A stretch of DNA of 64,000 bases, from NCBI GenBank assembly GCA_036674765.1, contig JARVKI010000014.1, positions 496,001-560,000 of the forward strand. Reading direction: 5' to 3'. The notes under the pieces are model-generated. The model was not told the DNA's origin. It saw nothing but the letters and a program-made list of their open reading frames with translations, and did not search any database. This DNA comes from Seiridium cupressi. Its lineage: Eukaryota > Ascomycota > Sordariomycetes > Amphisphaeriales > Sporocadaceae. Below, in pieces: positions 1 to 9,587 of this stretch. Numbering within the stretch: position 1 is the stretch's first letter; the number at the start of each line of letters is the position of its first letter. Position numbers and translations under genes: made by a program.

Positions 1-163
1 CAATGCGCTGTACCTGTTCGGAGCCTCCATACGGAGGATCACTCCGCAGTTGACGGGCCTGTGTTCCTGATTGCCGCTTCAAGATGGTTCTCGGTCTTAG
101 GAGGACCAACTCAAAAACGCAGTTGTGGCAATGGTGGCTAGATTCCACACCACTGGGTTTCGG

Positions 164-170
164 TATAAGA
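164..170 (+). promoter_or_regulatory. TATA-like element of the GH6 gene
   Basis: The sequence TATAAGA lies about 92 bp upstream of the GH6 start codon, a normal distance for a fungal TATA box. A CreA-type core on the opposite strand (CTCCGC, near 42-47) lies further upstream, but a 6-mer this short is weak evidence for carbon-catabolite control. Confidence 0.45.
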
Positions 171-261
171 GCAGACATGACCCGTCATATCCATGTCTCC
201 TCCGTTCTCAGCACCTCACACGCTTTCTACAGCTTACATTCGACACGAGTTTTCAACGAAG

Positions 262-1622
262 ATGAAGGTCACCGCTGCCGTTGCGGCTCTCGCAGCCGGT
301 GCCGTCGCCGCCCCAAGCGGTGATGTGCCTACTCCTGTCAAGAAGGTTGCAGCACAAGCTGCTTGTGCCTCGGCCGTCACCCTCGATGCCAGCACCAACG
401 TCTTCAAGAACTACAAGCTTCACGCTAACAACTACTACCGTGACGAAGTCAACAAGGCCGTCGATGCTATCACGGACTCGTCTCTGAAGACCTCCGCCGC
501 CAAGGTTGCAGATGTCGGTAGCTTCTTGTGGATGTAGGTATTTTCTTTTTTTTTCTTTTTCTTTTTTGCGTGAAGCTAAAAGTTCAACATTGGGTGGGAG
601 ATACTGATTCCATTCCAGTGACACTATTGCCAATCTTGCCAAGATTGATTCCGCCGTGGCAGATACTCCATGTGAAGATATCCTCGGTCTTGTTGTCTAC
701 GATCTCCCAGGTCGCGATTGCGCCGCCAAAGCCTCCAATGGTGAACTCAAATATAGTGAGATCAGCCGGTACAAGTCCGAATACATTGATCGTATGTTGG
801 CCTTTATTTCTCCCCTGAATCTGCTCTATTTTTGTGCTATCCCCAACCTAAATAACTGTACTGATACTTCAAATAGCCTTCGTCGCAAAGATCAAGGCCA
901 ACCCCAACACGGCCTTTGCGCTGATTATCGAGCCTGATTCCCTCCCTAACCTAGTCACCAACGATGACTTGCAGACATGCAAGGACAGTGCCAGCGCTTA
1001 CGAGGAGGGTGTCGCCTACGCGCTCAAGAGTCTCAATCTGCCCAACGTTGTCATGTACATCGATGCCGGCCACGGTGGCTGGTTGGGCTGGGACGCCAAC
1101 CTGACGCCCGGTGCCGCCGAGCTTGCCAAGGTTTACAAGAACGCCGGGAACCCCAAGCAGGTCCGTGGCTTCTCGACCAACATCGCCGGCTGGAACTCCT
1201 GGGACCAGAGCCCCGGAGAGTTCTCGACCGCGCCCGATGCCCAGTACAACAGCTGCCAGAACGAGAAGACGTACGTCTCCAAGTTCAGCGCTGCGCTCAA
1301 GTCCGCCGGCATGCCCAACTATGCCATCATGGATACCGGCCGCAACGCCGTCACTGGTCTCCGCCTGGAGTGGGGTGACTGGTGCAACGTCAACGGTGCC
1401 GGTTTCGGTGTCCGACCCACTGCCGACACTGGTGACACCCAGACGGATGCCTTTGTCTGGGGTAAGCCTGGTGGTGAGAGTGACGGTACCTCTGATTCGA
1501 GTGCTACGCGTTACGACAGCTTCTGTGGCAAGGACGATGCGTACAAGCCTTCTCCTGAGGCCGGTGCGTGGAACCAGGCCTATTTTGAGATGTTGGTCAA
1601 GAACGCCAAGCCAGCTTTCTAA
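262..1622 (+). CDS. Secreted GH6 cellobiohydrolase (Cel6/CBHII type), no CBM
   Basis: Glycoside hydrolase family 6 enzyme, expected to release cellobiose from non-reducing cellulose ends outside the cell. Three exons: 262-533, 619-791 and 877-1622; introns are 534-618 and 792-876. The spliced protein is 396 aa and closes in frame. Residues 1-17 form a signal peptide (MKVTAAVAALAAGAVAA). The family motifs VVYDLPGRDCAA (about 115-126) and LIIEPDSLP (about 165-173) carry the two key aspartates, D124 and D169, spaced like D175/D221 of Trichoderma Cel6A. The WLGW, WGDWCN and KPGGESDGTSDSS motifs are also present. The four cysteines that form the two family disulfides are kept. The protein runs almost directly from signal peptide to catalytic domain, so it lacks the N-terminal CBM1 and linker of classical CBHII. 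Start choice is set by the signal peptide; longer upstream ORFs are out of frame or lack one. Confidence 0.96.
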
Positions 1623-1908
1623 GCACATCTAGACGATAAATTAAGGTGGACTGGTACAATCATATAGCCCGACGCAATGTGGGTGATCATGGCAAAGACA
1701 ATTTAGTCGGTATGTACGCGCAATCTTGATGTACATAGAAAATTGCTGTCTACAGTCATTACCTGTCACTTAAAACCTCGACATTGTGTGCATTTGATTC
1801 AAAAGTCTTTCGGGCTCAAATTGACATGTCATATTTCTTTAGCTACTTCTGCGAGTGAAAGTGTCCTTCCTTGACATCGCTTAGTAGCCTACAAAGAAAG
1901 CCGAGCCT

Positions 1909-2460
1909 CTACAAGCTAGTAGATTCGGATTCTCCTACAGCCAAGTTCATTGTTAATGGCCCGAACCAACCACAAGTCGTAGCGGGACCATCAGTTCCCA
2001 TAGCTGCCTTCGGGTAGGGTACTACCTTAAAGGGTGCCGTCATCATCCCTGCAGTAGCTGAATCTGTCGTCTCTGCGTACCTTGTACGCAGTATGTTGAG
2101 TAAGGATTGCATAAGTTCACAGTCCAAAACTAGTGTGTCCCGGAATAGACAGATTGTAATAGTTTTCCACAGTGTCCTTTCGGCACCAATAATTCTTGTA
2201 TGGCTTACAAGGTTGTTGAAGAGAATGGGCTTGCCGTATCTGTTGCCATCTAGCCCAAACCACCACCATTCATCGGTGACTTTAACCTCCACAACATGGT
2301 CGTCTGGAAGCAAGTCCTTGAAGGTCTCCTTTATGAGGCGAACTGTTGGGTTATCCTCACCAGTGGTAGTCAGTTTCTCGAAGACATCAGAGTCCTGAAA
2401 GCGCAAAGCTGGGGCAGACATTGTGTAGAATTGTTGATGCCTCCAATGATTGGCGCACAT
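1909..2460 (-). CDS. Uncharacterised 170-183 aa protein
   Basis: A single-exon ORF of 183 codons with no family I recognise. Two in-frame start codons are possible: 2460, or the Met 13 codons later at 2421 (MSAPALRFQD), which looks the better N-terminus. Composition is that of a soluble globular protein. A charged N-terminal helix-like region contains DNPTVRLIKETFKDLLP, followed by a Trp-rich strand segment (VTDEWWWFGLDGNRYGKP) and a middle part with alternating hydrophobic residues. No signal peptide or membrane segment is visible. A TATA box lies about 95-130 bp upstream, which supports a real transcription unit. It is convergent with the GH6 gene, with under 300 bp between the stop codons. 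Function is unknown. Confidence 0.6.
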   Translation of the reverse strand: MCANHWRHQQFYTMSAPALRFQDSDVFEKLTTTGEDNPTVRLIKETFKDLLPDDHVVEVKVTDEWWWFGLDGNRYGKPILFNNLVSHTRIIGAERTLWKTITICLFRDTLVLDCELMQSLLNILRTRYAETTDSATAGMMTAPFKVVPYPKAAMGTDGPATTCGWFGPLTMNLAVGESESTSL

Positions 2461-2551
2461 GAGCTATTTGTTCTGGCTGAATGGTTGATTCGTTTGTGAC
2501 TTTTCGAAGTAATAGCTTAGGTCCATGAAGATGCACCAGATAAATGCACCC

Positions 2552-2559
2552 TTTTTATA
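2552..2559 (-). promoter_or_regulatory. TATA box upstream of the 1909-2460 gene
   Basis: On the minus strand the sequence reads CTATAAAAAG, a near-consensus TATA box. It is about 92 bp from the first and about 131 bp from the second candidate start codon of the downstream small gene. Confidence 0.5.
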
Positions 2560-2560
2560 G

Positions 2561-3296
2561 CCATGGTTGATGCATGACTCTTGGTCAGAGCTATCTGTGA
2601 TTATATTACAGTCTAGCTTGCCGCCACAGCGGGAATAGAAGGGCGCTGCGCCTTTTGGCAGAAATTCAACAAATGGCCAACTCTAGACGTCTTCGCCAAT
2701 CATTGACTCAATGACAAAGGCACTTCAGCTTCGGGTTTTTCTTGTCAGTGGATGGCATGTTCGAGTTAGTCTCAGGGTGATTCACATTCATTTAGTCATT
2801 ACTCTATGACTGACATCTCTTTAGTACGGTGCGCAAGGCAAGCCCCTCGAAACTTAGCCGTGTCGATTTCAACCTTTTGCGGCATGGGCGGCCTTGTGTT
2901 GCTTTTTCGTCATGACCCTCGTTGGCGGGTACAGCATATTCCTCGATGATAACTTCACTGTGTCCGATTTTCTCTTCCAGTATATCATGATTGGTGTGTT
3001 CCCAGTCACTTTCTGAATCTGGAAAATTTTGAAGAAGACAAAGTGGCTACAGCCTCTCGAAGTCGACCTAACTACAGGCGTTCGGGATATGGAGGAGTAC
3101 ACGGCCTCGTATGTGGCAGACCCTTCTAGTAACAGAGTGGGAAGGGCGTTGGACAAGGTCTTTAGTTGAGCGTAGCTTTGGAGAAACTCGCCAAGTTTAA
3201 TCCAAGAGTTTGATGAGATACGCTGGTAGTTCACTTGGGCACTCTTCGCCTCGGAGTCAGCGATTCGTTGTCGATATGAGGGGTTGTACTCGATGC
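2561..3296. other. Intergenic stretch without a supported gene
   Basis: This lies between the small minus-strand gene and the 3' end of the broken transcription factor. A 169-codon minus-strand ORF (2869-3378) crosses it and overlaps the end of the transcription-factor remnant in another frame. Its composition and lack of any recognisable motif do not support a gene. Confidence 0.4.
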
Positions 3297-4932
3297 TCAC
3301 GTTATTGACAGCATCCATTGTTTTCGATCCAGAACCTGCCTCCAATCGACTTCCTTTCCGGCGTAGCGGACGTGCCAAAGCTCCTCTAGAACCTCCAAAG
3401 TGGCGTTATAGTTGTGCAAATGTCTAATGCAATGATATCTTGCATTCTTGTTTTGAGGATCTCGGCATGTTCTGGATTTTGAGCTTCTCCACCAGTCATG
3501 AAAATCGGGAAAAGGAGACAGCTCTCGACAAGGGACCTTTCGGGGGTCTGTTAGAAGGCGTCCCAGGATTCTCTGAACGCAGTCTTCCAGTTTCGGGGTA
3601 CCGATGTATAGGCGACAGCCCATGATTCTATAGAGATGAATCAGTGCAGCAGTTCTATACATCTCCGCCAGGTTCACGAGACCGCGAGACTGGCTGTTGG
3701 TATCACAGCCCAATCCAGTAGCAAGCGTTCCAGGTCACGGGCGCGCTGGTGAAATTCTGCACGACTTGAACCCTGCATTGCTTCAAGTATGTCTATATTT
3801 AACACACTAGTTTCGTATATAGGATGCAATACCTTGGGCCCGAGCCTGAAATAGCTATCTGGAGGATCTTTGTTATCGAGAAGCCAGGAGTGGCCGGCCA
3901 CCATTAAGGGCCTTATATCTTCTGCCACGGTGGTCATAATATTGTGATAGGCAAAGGTCCGCAACACCCAGTGCCCTTCGAAAGTGGCAAAGGCACTGAG
4001 GTCCAGTCGAACTTGATCTTTCAAACATATAGAGCGTATGGTTTCGTATGCCCCAGAAACGTGGGTGAACCACTGTCTGGTGTCACCTGATATGCTCTCA
4101 ACCGCGCAGTGAACAAGACAGCAAGCCAATTCCACTTCGGGCTGACGTCGCGGTGATGCGACCGAAAAGCCAAGAGATTTCGGGGCAGTTTCAAGGCATC
4201 GTAACGCCAGTGATTGATATGAAGATTCCCGCAGCGCTAGGTAGGTAGAGGACCATGTCAGAATAGTGTCCAGGAAAACAGGCGTCCATGGCCAGCGGGT
4301 GGAAGACGGAGAGGAAATAGTTACATATTCTCTAGATTATTAGTAACGAGCGCGCCAATCTGGATATAGTATTGAAGTATAAGTCTGCGCTGTGAGCTCA
4401 TGTCCTCAGAGAAGAGCACTGCTCCGTTGTGTAGCCAGAAGGCCGAGAGATTGGGATTCAAGTCAATGAACACTCACATATAGTCGATCTTCGACCAATT
4501 TTCGCGGTCTGCCTTGCTTTCGTGGCTGTCGGGAGTCCTCTCTTCGACAGACAAAGTTCGGGCGGCGACAAGCGTCGCATATTGGATAGCGTTGGTCACA
4601 TCGCTTCTTGCTGTCTGCTGGTTAGCAAGCAAGCACTGCGAGCTCGGCCGGGCCACAGGAAGGTACCGGCCTCTGCACGTCAAACATCCTGAGCGTTGTC
4701 TTTGGAACGAAGACCGTCTCTCTGTCTGGGTTGTGATGGCCACTGACGACTCGTTATCTCTACCCACACAAGGTGTTCCTTCTTGGAGGCTGGTCTGATA
4801 CAGGCCAGGGAAAGATGGGTTGATAAGGAGTGGGTGCTTTCCATCAGTAGTGCTCCAACGCCAATCACCACCAGCTAATTCTATACACGTTACAAGCGTA
4901 GCAGCACTATTAAATGTGCTAAAAATGTGCAT
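3297..4932 (-). pseudogene. Broken Zn2Cys6 fungal transcription factor
   Basis: Remnant of a Zn2Cys6 regulator with a Fungal_trans_2-like body. The first exon ends inside the zinc cluster. Removing intron 4611-4666 (donor GTACCT, branch GCTAAC, acceptor CAG) rebuilds a cluster starting GCLTCRGRKKRCD and ending CDACRRPNFVC, with all six cysteines. Downstream, family-like segments follow in the right order but in different frames: LSAFWLHNGAVLFSEDM, FLSVFHPLAMD, VFLDTILTWSSTYLALR, the long segment 4135-3710 ending ARDLERLLLDW, LAEMYRTAALIHLYRIMG, CLLFPIFMTGGEA and LEVLEELWHVRYAG. Frame changes fall near 4475 (alternatively an intron), 4325, 4285, 3705, 3525 and 3430. The spaces are too short for introns and have no splice sites, so single-base indels are the simplest reading. 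The start at 4932 is uncertain. Local sequencing error cannot be excluded, but nearby genes are intact. Confidence 0.75.
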
Positions 4933-5346
4933 TTATCGTCCGGGTCTCCTATGGTATACTCGACATGATATATCATGTAGCAACTTGAGCCCGTATAGTG
5001 ACGTTGATACCTTCCGATGTTTATCAGCGTACGCCTAGAAGTATGACTCGGGTTGGAAATCGACAAGTATGCGCTGGGACCCTCATACATCTCCTTCAAA
5101 AGGAATGTCCAACGATTTGCTCACTTATTTGGTGCGTTCCAGTGTGGATTTTGGTTGGAATGCGTGGCACCACGCATGTTGGCGGGTTATTCTTGAAGGA
5201 AGGAGTGGACACAACTTGAACAGGACAGAATGATAGTAGAACATGCTTCTTGAGTTATGCATGTCCCCCTTACTCTATGTGCCCATCTAGCTCTTTCCCG
5301 TCTCCATTGCTATGGCTTCAGCTCAAATTGTGAGCTCGGTAGCGCC
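4933..5346. other. Intergenic, upstream of the broken transcription factor
   Basis: Short ORFs only, on both strands, with no coding signature. It would contain the promoter of the Zn2Cys6 remnant. I see no clear TATA box or repeat. Confidence 0.4.
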
Positions 5347-5910
5347 TTAGATCAGAGGCACCCGATCACCTCGAAGCTGTAGTGTGCGATTGCGCTTGAT
5401 TCTTCTTGGTACAGTGATCTCTCGAGGAGCAAACCAATGTGACACCATTGTATAATGCTCAAAATTTCGCTTCTCCTCCTTGTCGTTGCCACCATTTTGT
5501 GAATTAGGGGCCTCGTCTTCAACCCACACCTCTTGTCTGAATTCGATCGCAAATCGTCTGAAACGACCATTCCCCAGCGGCGGGTATTCCTCCTAGCCTT
5601 CAAGCATCTCTCGTTTGGACCTTCCTTGTAGGACCTTGACACACTCCATCCAGTGCTGCTTTGTCGACCTGCCTCGGGGAACATTGACGATCAGCGTTGG
5701 GATGACGGCGGCATTGGCCCTGTCCCAGTCAGTCGGTTCGCGGATGCGATAGAGTTTTCTGGTGGTCGGATCCATATTGCAAAATCCAGTCTCGGAGTCC
5801 AGGTGGCTGCTGACGACTCCAATCTCCTCCTCCAGGCCGAGTTCAGTCTCGACGGTACTGCGGAACATAGCTCGACGCTTTGGCGGAAGGTCGCGATGTG
5901 AGGGCGCCAT
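5347..5910 (-). pseudogene. Uncharacterised ORF interrupted by one in-frame TAG
   Basis: A reading frame starting at MAPSHRDLPPKRRAMFRS (5910) runs 105 codons to a TAG at 5593-5595. It then continues in the same frame for about 82 codons to a second stop at 5347. Both halves look coding: the first has VETELGLEEEIGVVSSHLD and IREPTDWDRANAAVIPTLIV; the second has GNGRFRRFAIEFRQEVWVED and HYTMVSHWFAPREITVPRR. A mini-intron does not rescue it. The only donor of good consensus (GTGTGT, 52 nt before the TAG) would shift the frame, and there is no branch motif. I therefore read it as one gene of about 187 codons carrying a nonsense mutation; readthrough is the alternative. I do not recognise the family. 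It sits between two other broken genes on the same strand. Confidence 0.5.
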
Positions 5911-6664
5911 GGTTGAAGGCGATAGGTGACTGGCTATGACAGAAGAGTTGCCTAGCAATAGTTGATGAAGCTTTTTCTTCCCCCCGGTACGGTCCAACGA
6001 TAGGCAAGTGCAAACAAGGAAAGAGAGGCTGGAATTCGGTTTGCGAGGCGGAATGAGTAGTAATTGCGACGGTCACAAACTTCTTTCCTAGTTCAGCCCT
6101 TACAAACGATAAACCCAAGCATAACTGATCCTCTTAGTAGGGTGAGTAACGAGTAACTGCGTTAGAGCCTCGAGCATCGATACTTCAAATTTCTCCGCAG
6201 AGCCAAGTATCCTTTCGTCGCTGGCAATAACAACCAGCATCAGCATTACGAGATCACGACCAGCTTCATACATACTAATAATTTGCAAGTACCAAGAAGC
6301 GTACTTGTGCATATTTCACTGGGAGTTGAAGAAAATACTACGTGATCGTCCGTATTGGAACTTAGGCCAGTGAGGCAAGGACAGTGCTTGCGCAATTCGC
6401 AGCTTGCTTGTTTTCAAGCAGGCGAAAACTACACAATTTTATAGGCTGTTACCCAGCTGGATGGTCATATAATGAACGAGAGTCAAATTCGCAAACCTTA
6501 CGGAAGGGGTTAGTATTTATAAGTGCCTAAGACGGTCTCGGCGTTGTGATTTCTCGACGCTGCCTCTGCCGTCTGGATGCGGCCTCGACATTATATATGA
6601 TTCGCGGATGAAGGATGAAATTGAAATACCTGATGATAGTAAATCCAGCTATGTTCCGACTGAA
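5911..6664. other. Intergenic, no supported gene
   Basis: A 70-codon minus-strand ORF (6100-6312) and a 91-codon one (5843-6118) are present but show no domain, signal peptide or splice context. Nothing else is recognisable. Confidence 0.4.
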
Positions 6665-7510
6665 CTACGATTTACTAGGTGAAGGATGTCTTGCCAAGGT
6701 AGTCTCAGCATCTACGACAGTCGCGCTTTCTTCAACTGGTGAATGATTCCGGACCGACGTGATCCCCACATCCGTCGTCGATTGAGTCCTGCTTCTAGAC
6801 CATCTGACCCAGATCATGGTACCAGCAGATACTAAAATCACAAACACGGTCACACCAGCTAGAATGCCCTTGCCGCGACTTGCATGGGTCGAATCATCGA
6901 TGCGCTCGATCGACCAAGGATAGCAGGCTGACTTGACGACGATATATACGCCCAGACCCACGTAGAGAAAGGGGATCACTACAGCGACGTATTTCTCGAG
7001 CAGGCGCAGGATATGATTCTGCTTTGTGACGAGAAACCCGACGAGACACCAGACACCGAGTCAGATGTAGTACATAACGACTTATACCGCTACCTCGGCG
7101 CCTTTCACTTGTGAGAAGAGTATGTAAGTCCCGATATTGTCACTCCCATTCATCAATGTGACGAGCGCAACCTTCATGATGTTCTTGAAACCCTGAATTT
7201 TGGCGTTTTCAGATTCCACCTCCTCTGCTGGAACGAGAATCTCGAGCAACTTCCAGATTCCCAGAAGCATTGGCAAGAGACCAAGAAATCCAATTGGTTC
7301 AGATGGAAGTACCAGCGAGACGGCAAGGCCAATCATGCTGATAATCATGATGATGGTAAATCCAACATACTGCCCGATCGTAATCTTGGCAGGAGTGAGA
7401 GTTTTGCTCGTGGCGGTTTCCGCGAAAAAGGTGACCAAGACGAATGCATCGTCGATATTAGTGATGGCAAACGTGGCGCAAGCAGTTCCGACTGCCTGGC
7501 CGAACTGCAT
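6665..7510 (-). pseudogene. CadD-type cadmium/cation transporter with two in-frame stops
   Basis: Homologue of the cadmium-resistance transporter family (CadD-like), small integral membrane proteins. The N-terminus MQFGQAVGTACATFAITNID at 7510 fits the family start. It is followed by DDAFVLVTFFAE, IGQYVGFTIIMIISMIG, EPIGFLGLLPMLLGIWKLLE and the NGSDNIGTYI motif. The frame then meets TAA (7082-7084) and, seven codons later, TGA (7061-7063). It continues in the same frame with clear membrane sequence, LGVWCLVGFLVTK, then FLYVGLGVYIVVKSACYP, and a final membrane segment and polar tail ending at 6665. The full frame is about 282 codons. An intron removing both stops would also delete a conserved membrane segment, so loss of function is more likely. 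A truncated product would lack the C-terminal helices. Confidence 0.75.
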
Positions 7511-7637
7511 TATGTGGACATGTGAAAATACCGCCGGCTTGCGCAAGTCAGGGATTGCTTCACTAAGGATATTTCACAGGCGCATTAAGAGAGCGAAGAG
7601 TTCGATTTGTGGATAGCGCTTACAGGGGCCAATCTAG

Positions 7638-8483
7638 GATGGAGCACCAAGCATTTCACAAAATGACGAAGCCGAAGATGTGAACTGCAGCAGTAGTGAG
7701 GATGACGACCTTCCACCTGTTTCTGAGCTCCTCTCGTGGTGGTCAAGAAAGAAAACTTCCACACCGGAGTCACCCTGCAAGCATGAATCCAGCAGCTGCA
7801 AGGTAGCCGCACCAGCAACCAGAACCCACGCCGGTCCTGTTCTTTGCAGAACAATGTACGCCAAAAAAGGTAAACTCGAATTTACTAGCATAGGACATTC
7901 TCTCGTCAACATTGCTTACGCAGGTGCTATAGACAATAAACACGAGATAGATGTCAACATCCCTGCCGACGATAGGAGCCTTCGGGCCTCCTATCAGGTT
8001 CGATCTGGCCCTGTCCATTGCATACGCCAATATCCGTGTCCTTGTACGACAGAGGTGGATACAGAGGAATGGCCAGGGTTTGTAGACCAAGACATGCCAG
8101 CATCTGCCAGTCGTCCATTGGACATCTTTGCCAAGTACGAGAAAATTTTCGGGAGTTGTATGGAAAAAAGGTCCAGGGGAAGGCCAAGTAAACCAAACTC
8201 GAACCGATCGTGCGATGGTTCCTCCCCAGGACCAAGGGAGGATATCACTCAAAACCTTGTCCCAGTTACAAACACTACTGTTGTGGCTACTAATATCACC
8301 TTCAGTCTCAGCAAACCCCCTCCTGCTACACAGCCTAGTCATACATGCAAGCAGTCGAAAAGGAGAAAAGGGCTACCGCAGGCTTCGGAGAGCGCCTCCA
8401 AGTTGGAACGATGCTTATCTGGATCTCCCCAGCAGAACACGAAGACGGAAAAGCAACTCACGCTGCCAACGACGGGACGATGA
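7638..8483 (+). CDS. Doubtful ORF with acidic start and AT-hook-like motif, possibly partial
   Basis: An open frame follows a TAG at 7635-7637 (which could be a splice acceptor, ATCTAG) and ends at TGA 8481-8483. There is no ATG near its start; the first likely coding residues are SQNDEAEDVNCSSSEDDDLP, followed by PVSELLSWWSRKK. Residues encoded around 8160-8190 read EKRSRGRPSKPN, an AT-hook-like RGRP core, which suggests a DNA-binding nuclear protein. A Lys-rich ORF downstream (8619-8939; KDKFCCFANFKGLPEKDKKK) could be another fragment of the same gene. The opposite strand is also open over much of this interval with hydrophobic stretches, so the coding strand is not certain. It begins 128 bp from the transporter remnant and is divergent from it. 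I read it as a possible 5'-truncated or decaying gene. Confidence 0.3.
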   Translation, partial: DGAPSISQNDEAEDVNCSSSEDDDLPPVSELLSWWSRKKTSTPESPCKHESSSCKVAAPATRTHAGPVLCRTMYAKKGKLEFTSIGHSLVNIAYAGAIDNKHEIDVNIPADDRSLRASYQVRSGPVHCIRQYPCPCTTEVDTEEWPGFVDQDMPASASRPLDIFAKYEKIFGSCMEKRSRGRPSKPNSNRSCDGSSPGPREDITQNLVPVTNTTVVATNITFSLSKPPPATQPSHTCKQSKRRKGLPQASESASKLERCLSGSPQQNTKTEKQLTLPTTGR

Positions 8484-9587
8484 ACACGATGTTCCTGGTC
8501 TGCTTAGGGTGAAATGTTACTCTTAGGGTAGGGGTCGGTCCCCGTTATCTCGCGGCTGTTCAATTTCTTGCCCGCCAACCATCCGAAATCATGATCTGGA
8601 CAATTCGCAGAACCTGCCATGGTCTTGACCACGCCAGAACCGAAGGATAAATTCTGTTGCTTCGCGAACTTCAAGGGACTGCCTGAGAAGGATAAGAAAA
8701 AGAAGGGCAAGAGTTTTGAGTGTGTATTCAAGGCGGAGGAAATAGAAGACCACTCCCGGCTGCTCACGACCGGTCCTTCTGCCAGTCCGACAGCAAAGAG
8801 ACTAAATCCAGGACTGTTTGTAAGCGTTAGGCGGAGATACCGTCATACGCAGTGGTGGTCCCAGAGCCCGGATATTGGTGGCCATGGTCTCCGGGATCCC
8901 GGCTACCGGCACATGCTAGACCTTACAAGGCAGTGCTAAAAATGTTATAATACGTTTGCTATTTCTGTCCTACTGAATACGCGGCTTTATAAGGTTGTCC
9001 TTATATACTCGATGAGGTACTGCTTACCATCGCTAAAACCACGAGCGTAACGCTATGGATAATCCTATGGACGTCGATAGAGATTCGAGGATAGAGACAT
9101 CATAACAAGCCCAGACCACTATCGTGAAAGACCTTTCGAAACGCAGACCGTTCGAGCATAGAGCGTTAGCCGCAAAAGAGAAGCTTCTCTATTCAATTAT
9201 AGAAACAGCAGAGATGGCTGGTTGTCAGGACCAAGCCGAGAGCCTAAGGAGTCTCACAAGGCAGTCAGTCACTTGGAGGCCAAGAGAGGCTGGGTATCAA
9301 GGGGCGCCCTACGACTACGCAACAAATACACCGGGAAACGCCCCCAAAAAGGAGCTTTTAGTTTGAAGGCCAAGAATCAAGACCGTCAGTAGCTTTGTTA
9401 TTGCAAGGAGACCTAGCCTTATAACTACGCTATGCGATCGCTGCCTGTACCTGGTGTCCGATATCCCACTCTCTTACATTTAACCACTACACGAATTAGG
9501 CCCGTGGCACTGATGCGATACAAGCATAAGTATTTCCAATTCATCAGTTGCTCATATCATTGTAATAGCGTCTATAATATCAAACTA
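8484..9587. other. Probable non-coding or relic DNA
   Basis: This stretch separates the doubtful AT-hook ORF from argininosuccinate lyase. It contains two short plus-strand ORFs (8619-8939 and 9124-9366) rich in Lys/Arg, with no domain I can name. They may be fragments of a decayed gene. The last 200 bp are AT-rich and would hold the 3' UTR of the lyase. Confidence 0.35.

Noticed and set aside
951..1628. 225-codon ORF antisense to the GH6 gene
   Set aside because: It is the shadow of a GC-rich coding exon; the plus strand encodes unmistakable GH6 motifs.
2869..3378. 169-codon minus-strand ORF
   Set aside because: Overlaps the transcription-factor remnant in another frame and shows no motif or splice support.
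5593..5644. Mini-intron that would remove the in-frame TAG
   Set aside because: The GTGTGT donor to GGCTAG acceptor is 52 nt and breaks the frame; no branch motif is present.
8504..8530. Telomere-like TTAGGG pieces
   Set aside because: Only two degenerate copies separated by unrelated bases; not a telomeric array.
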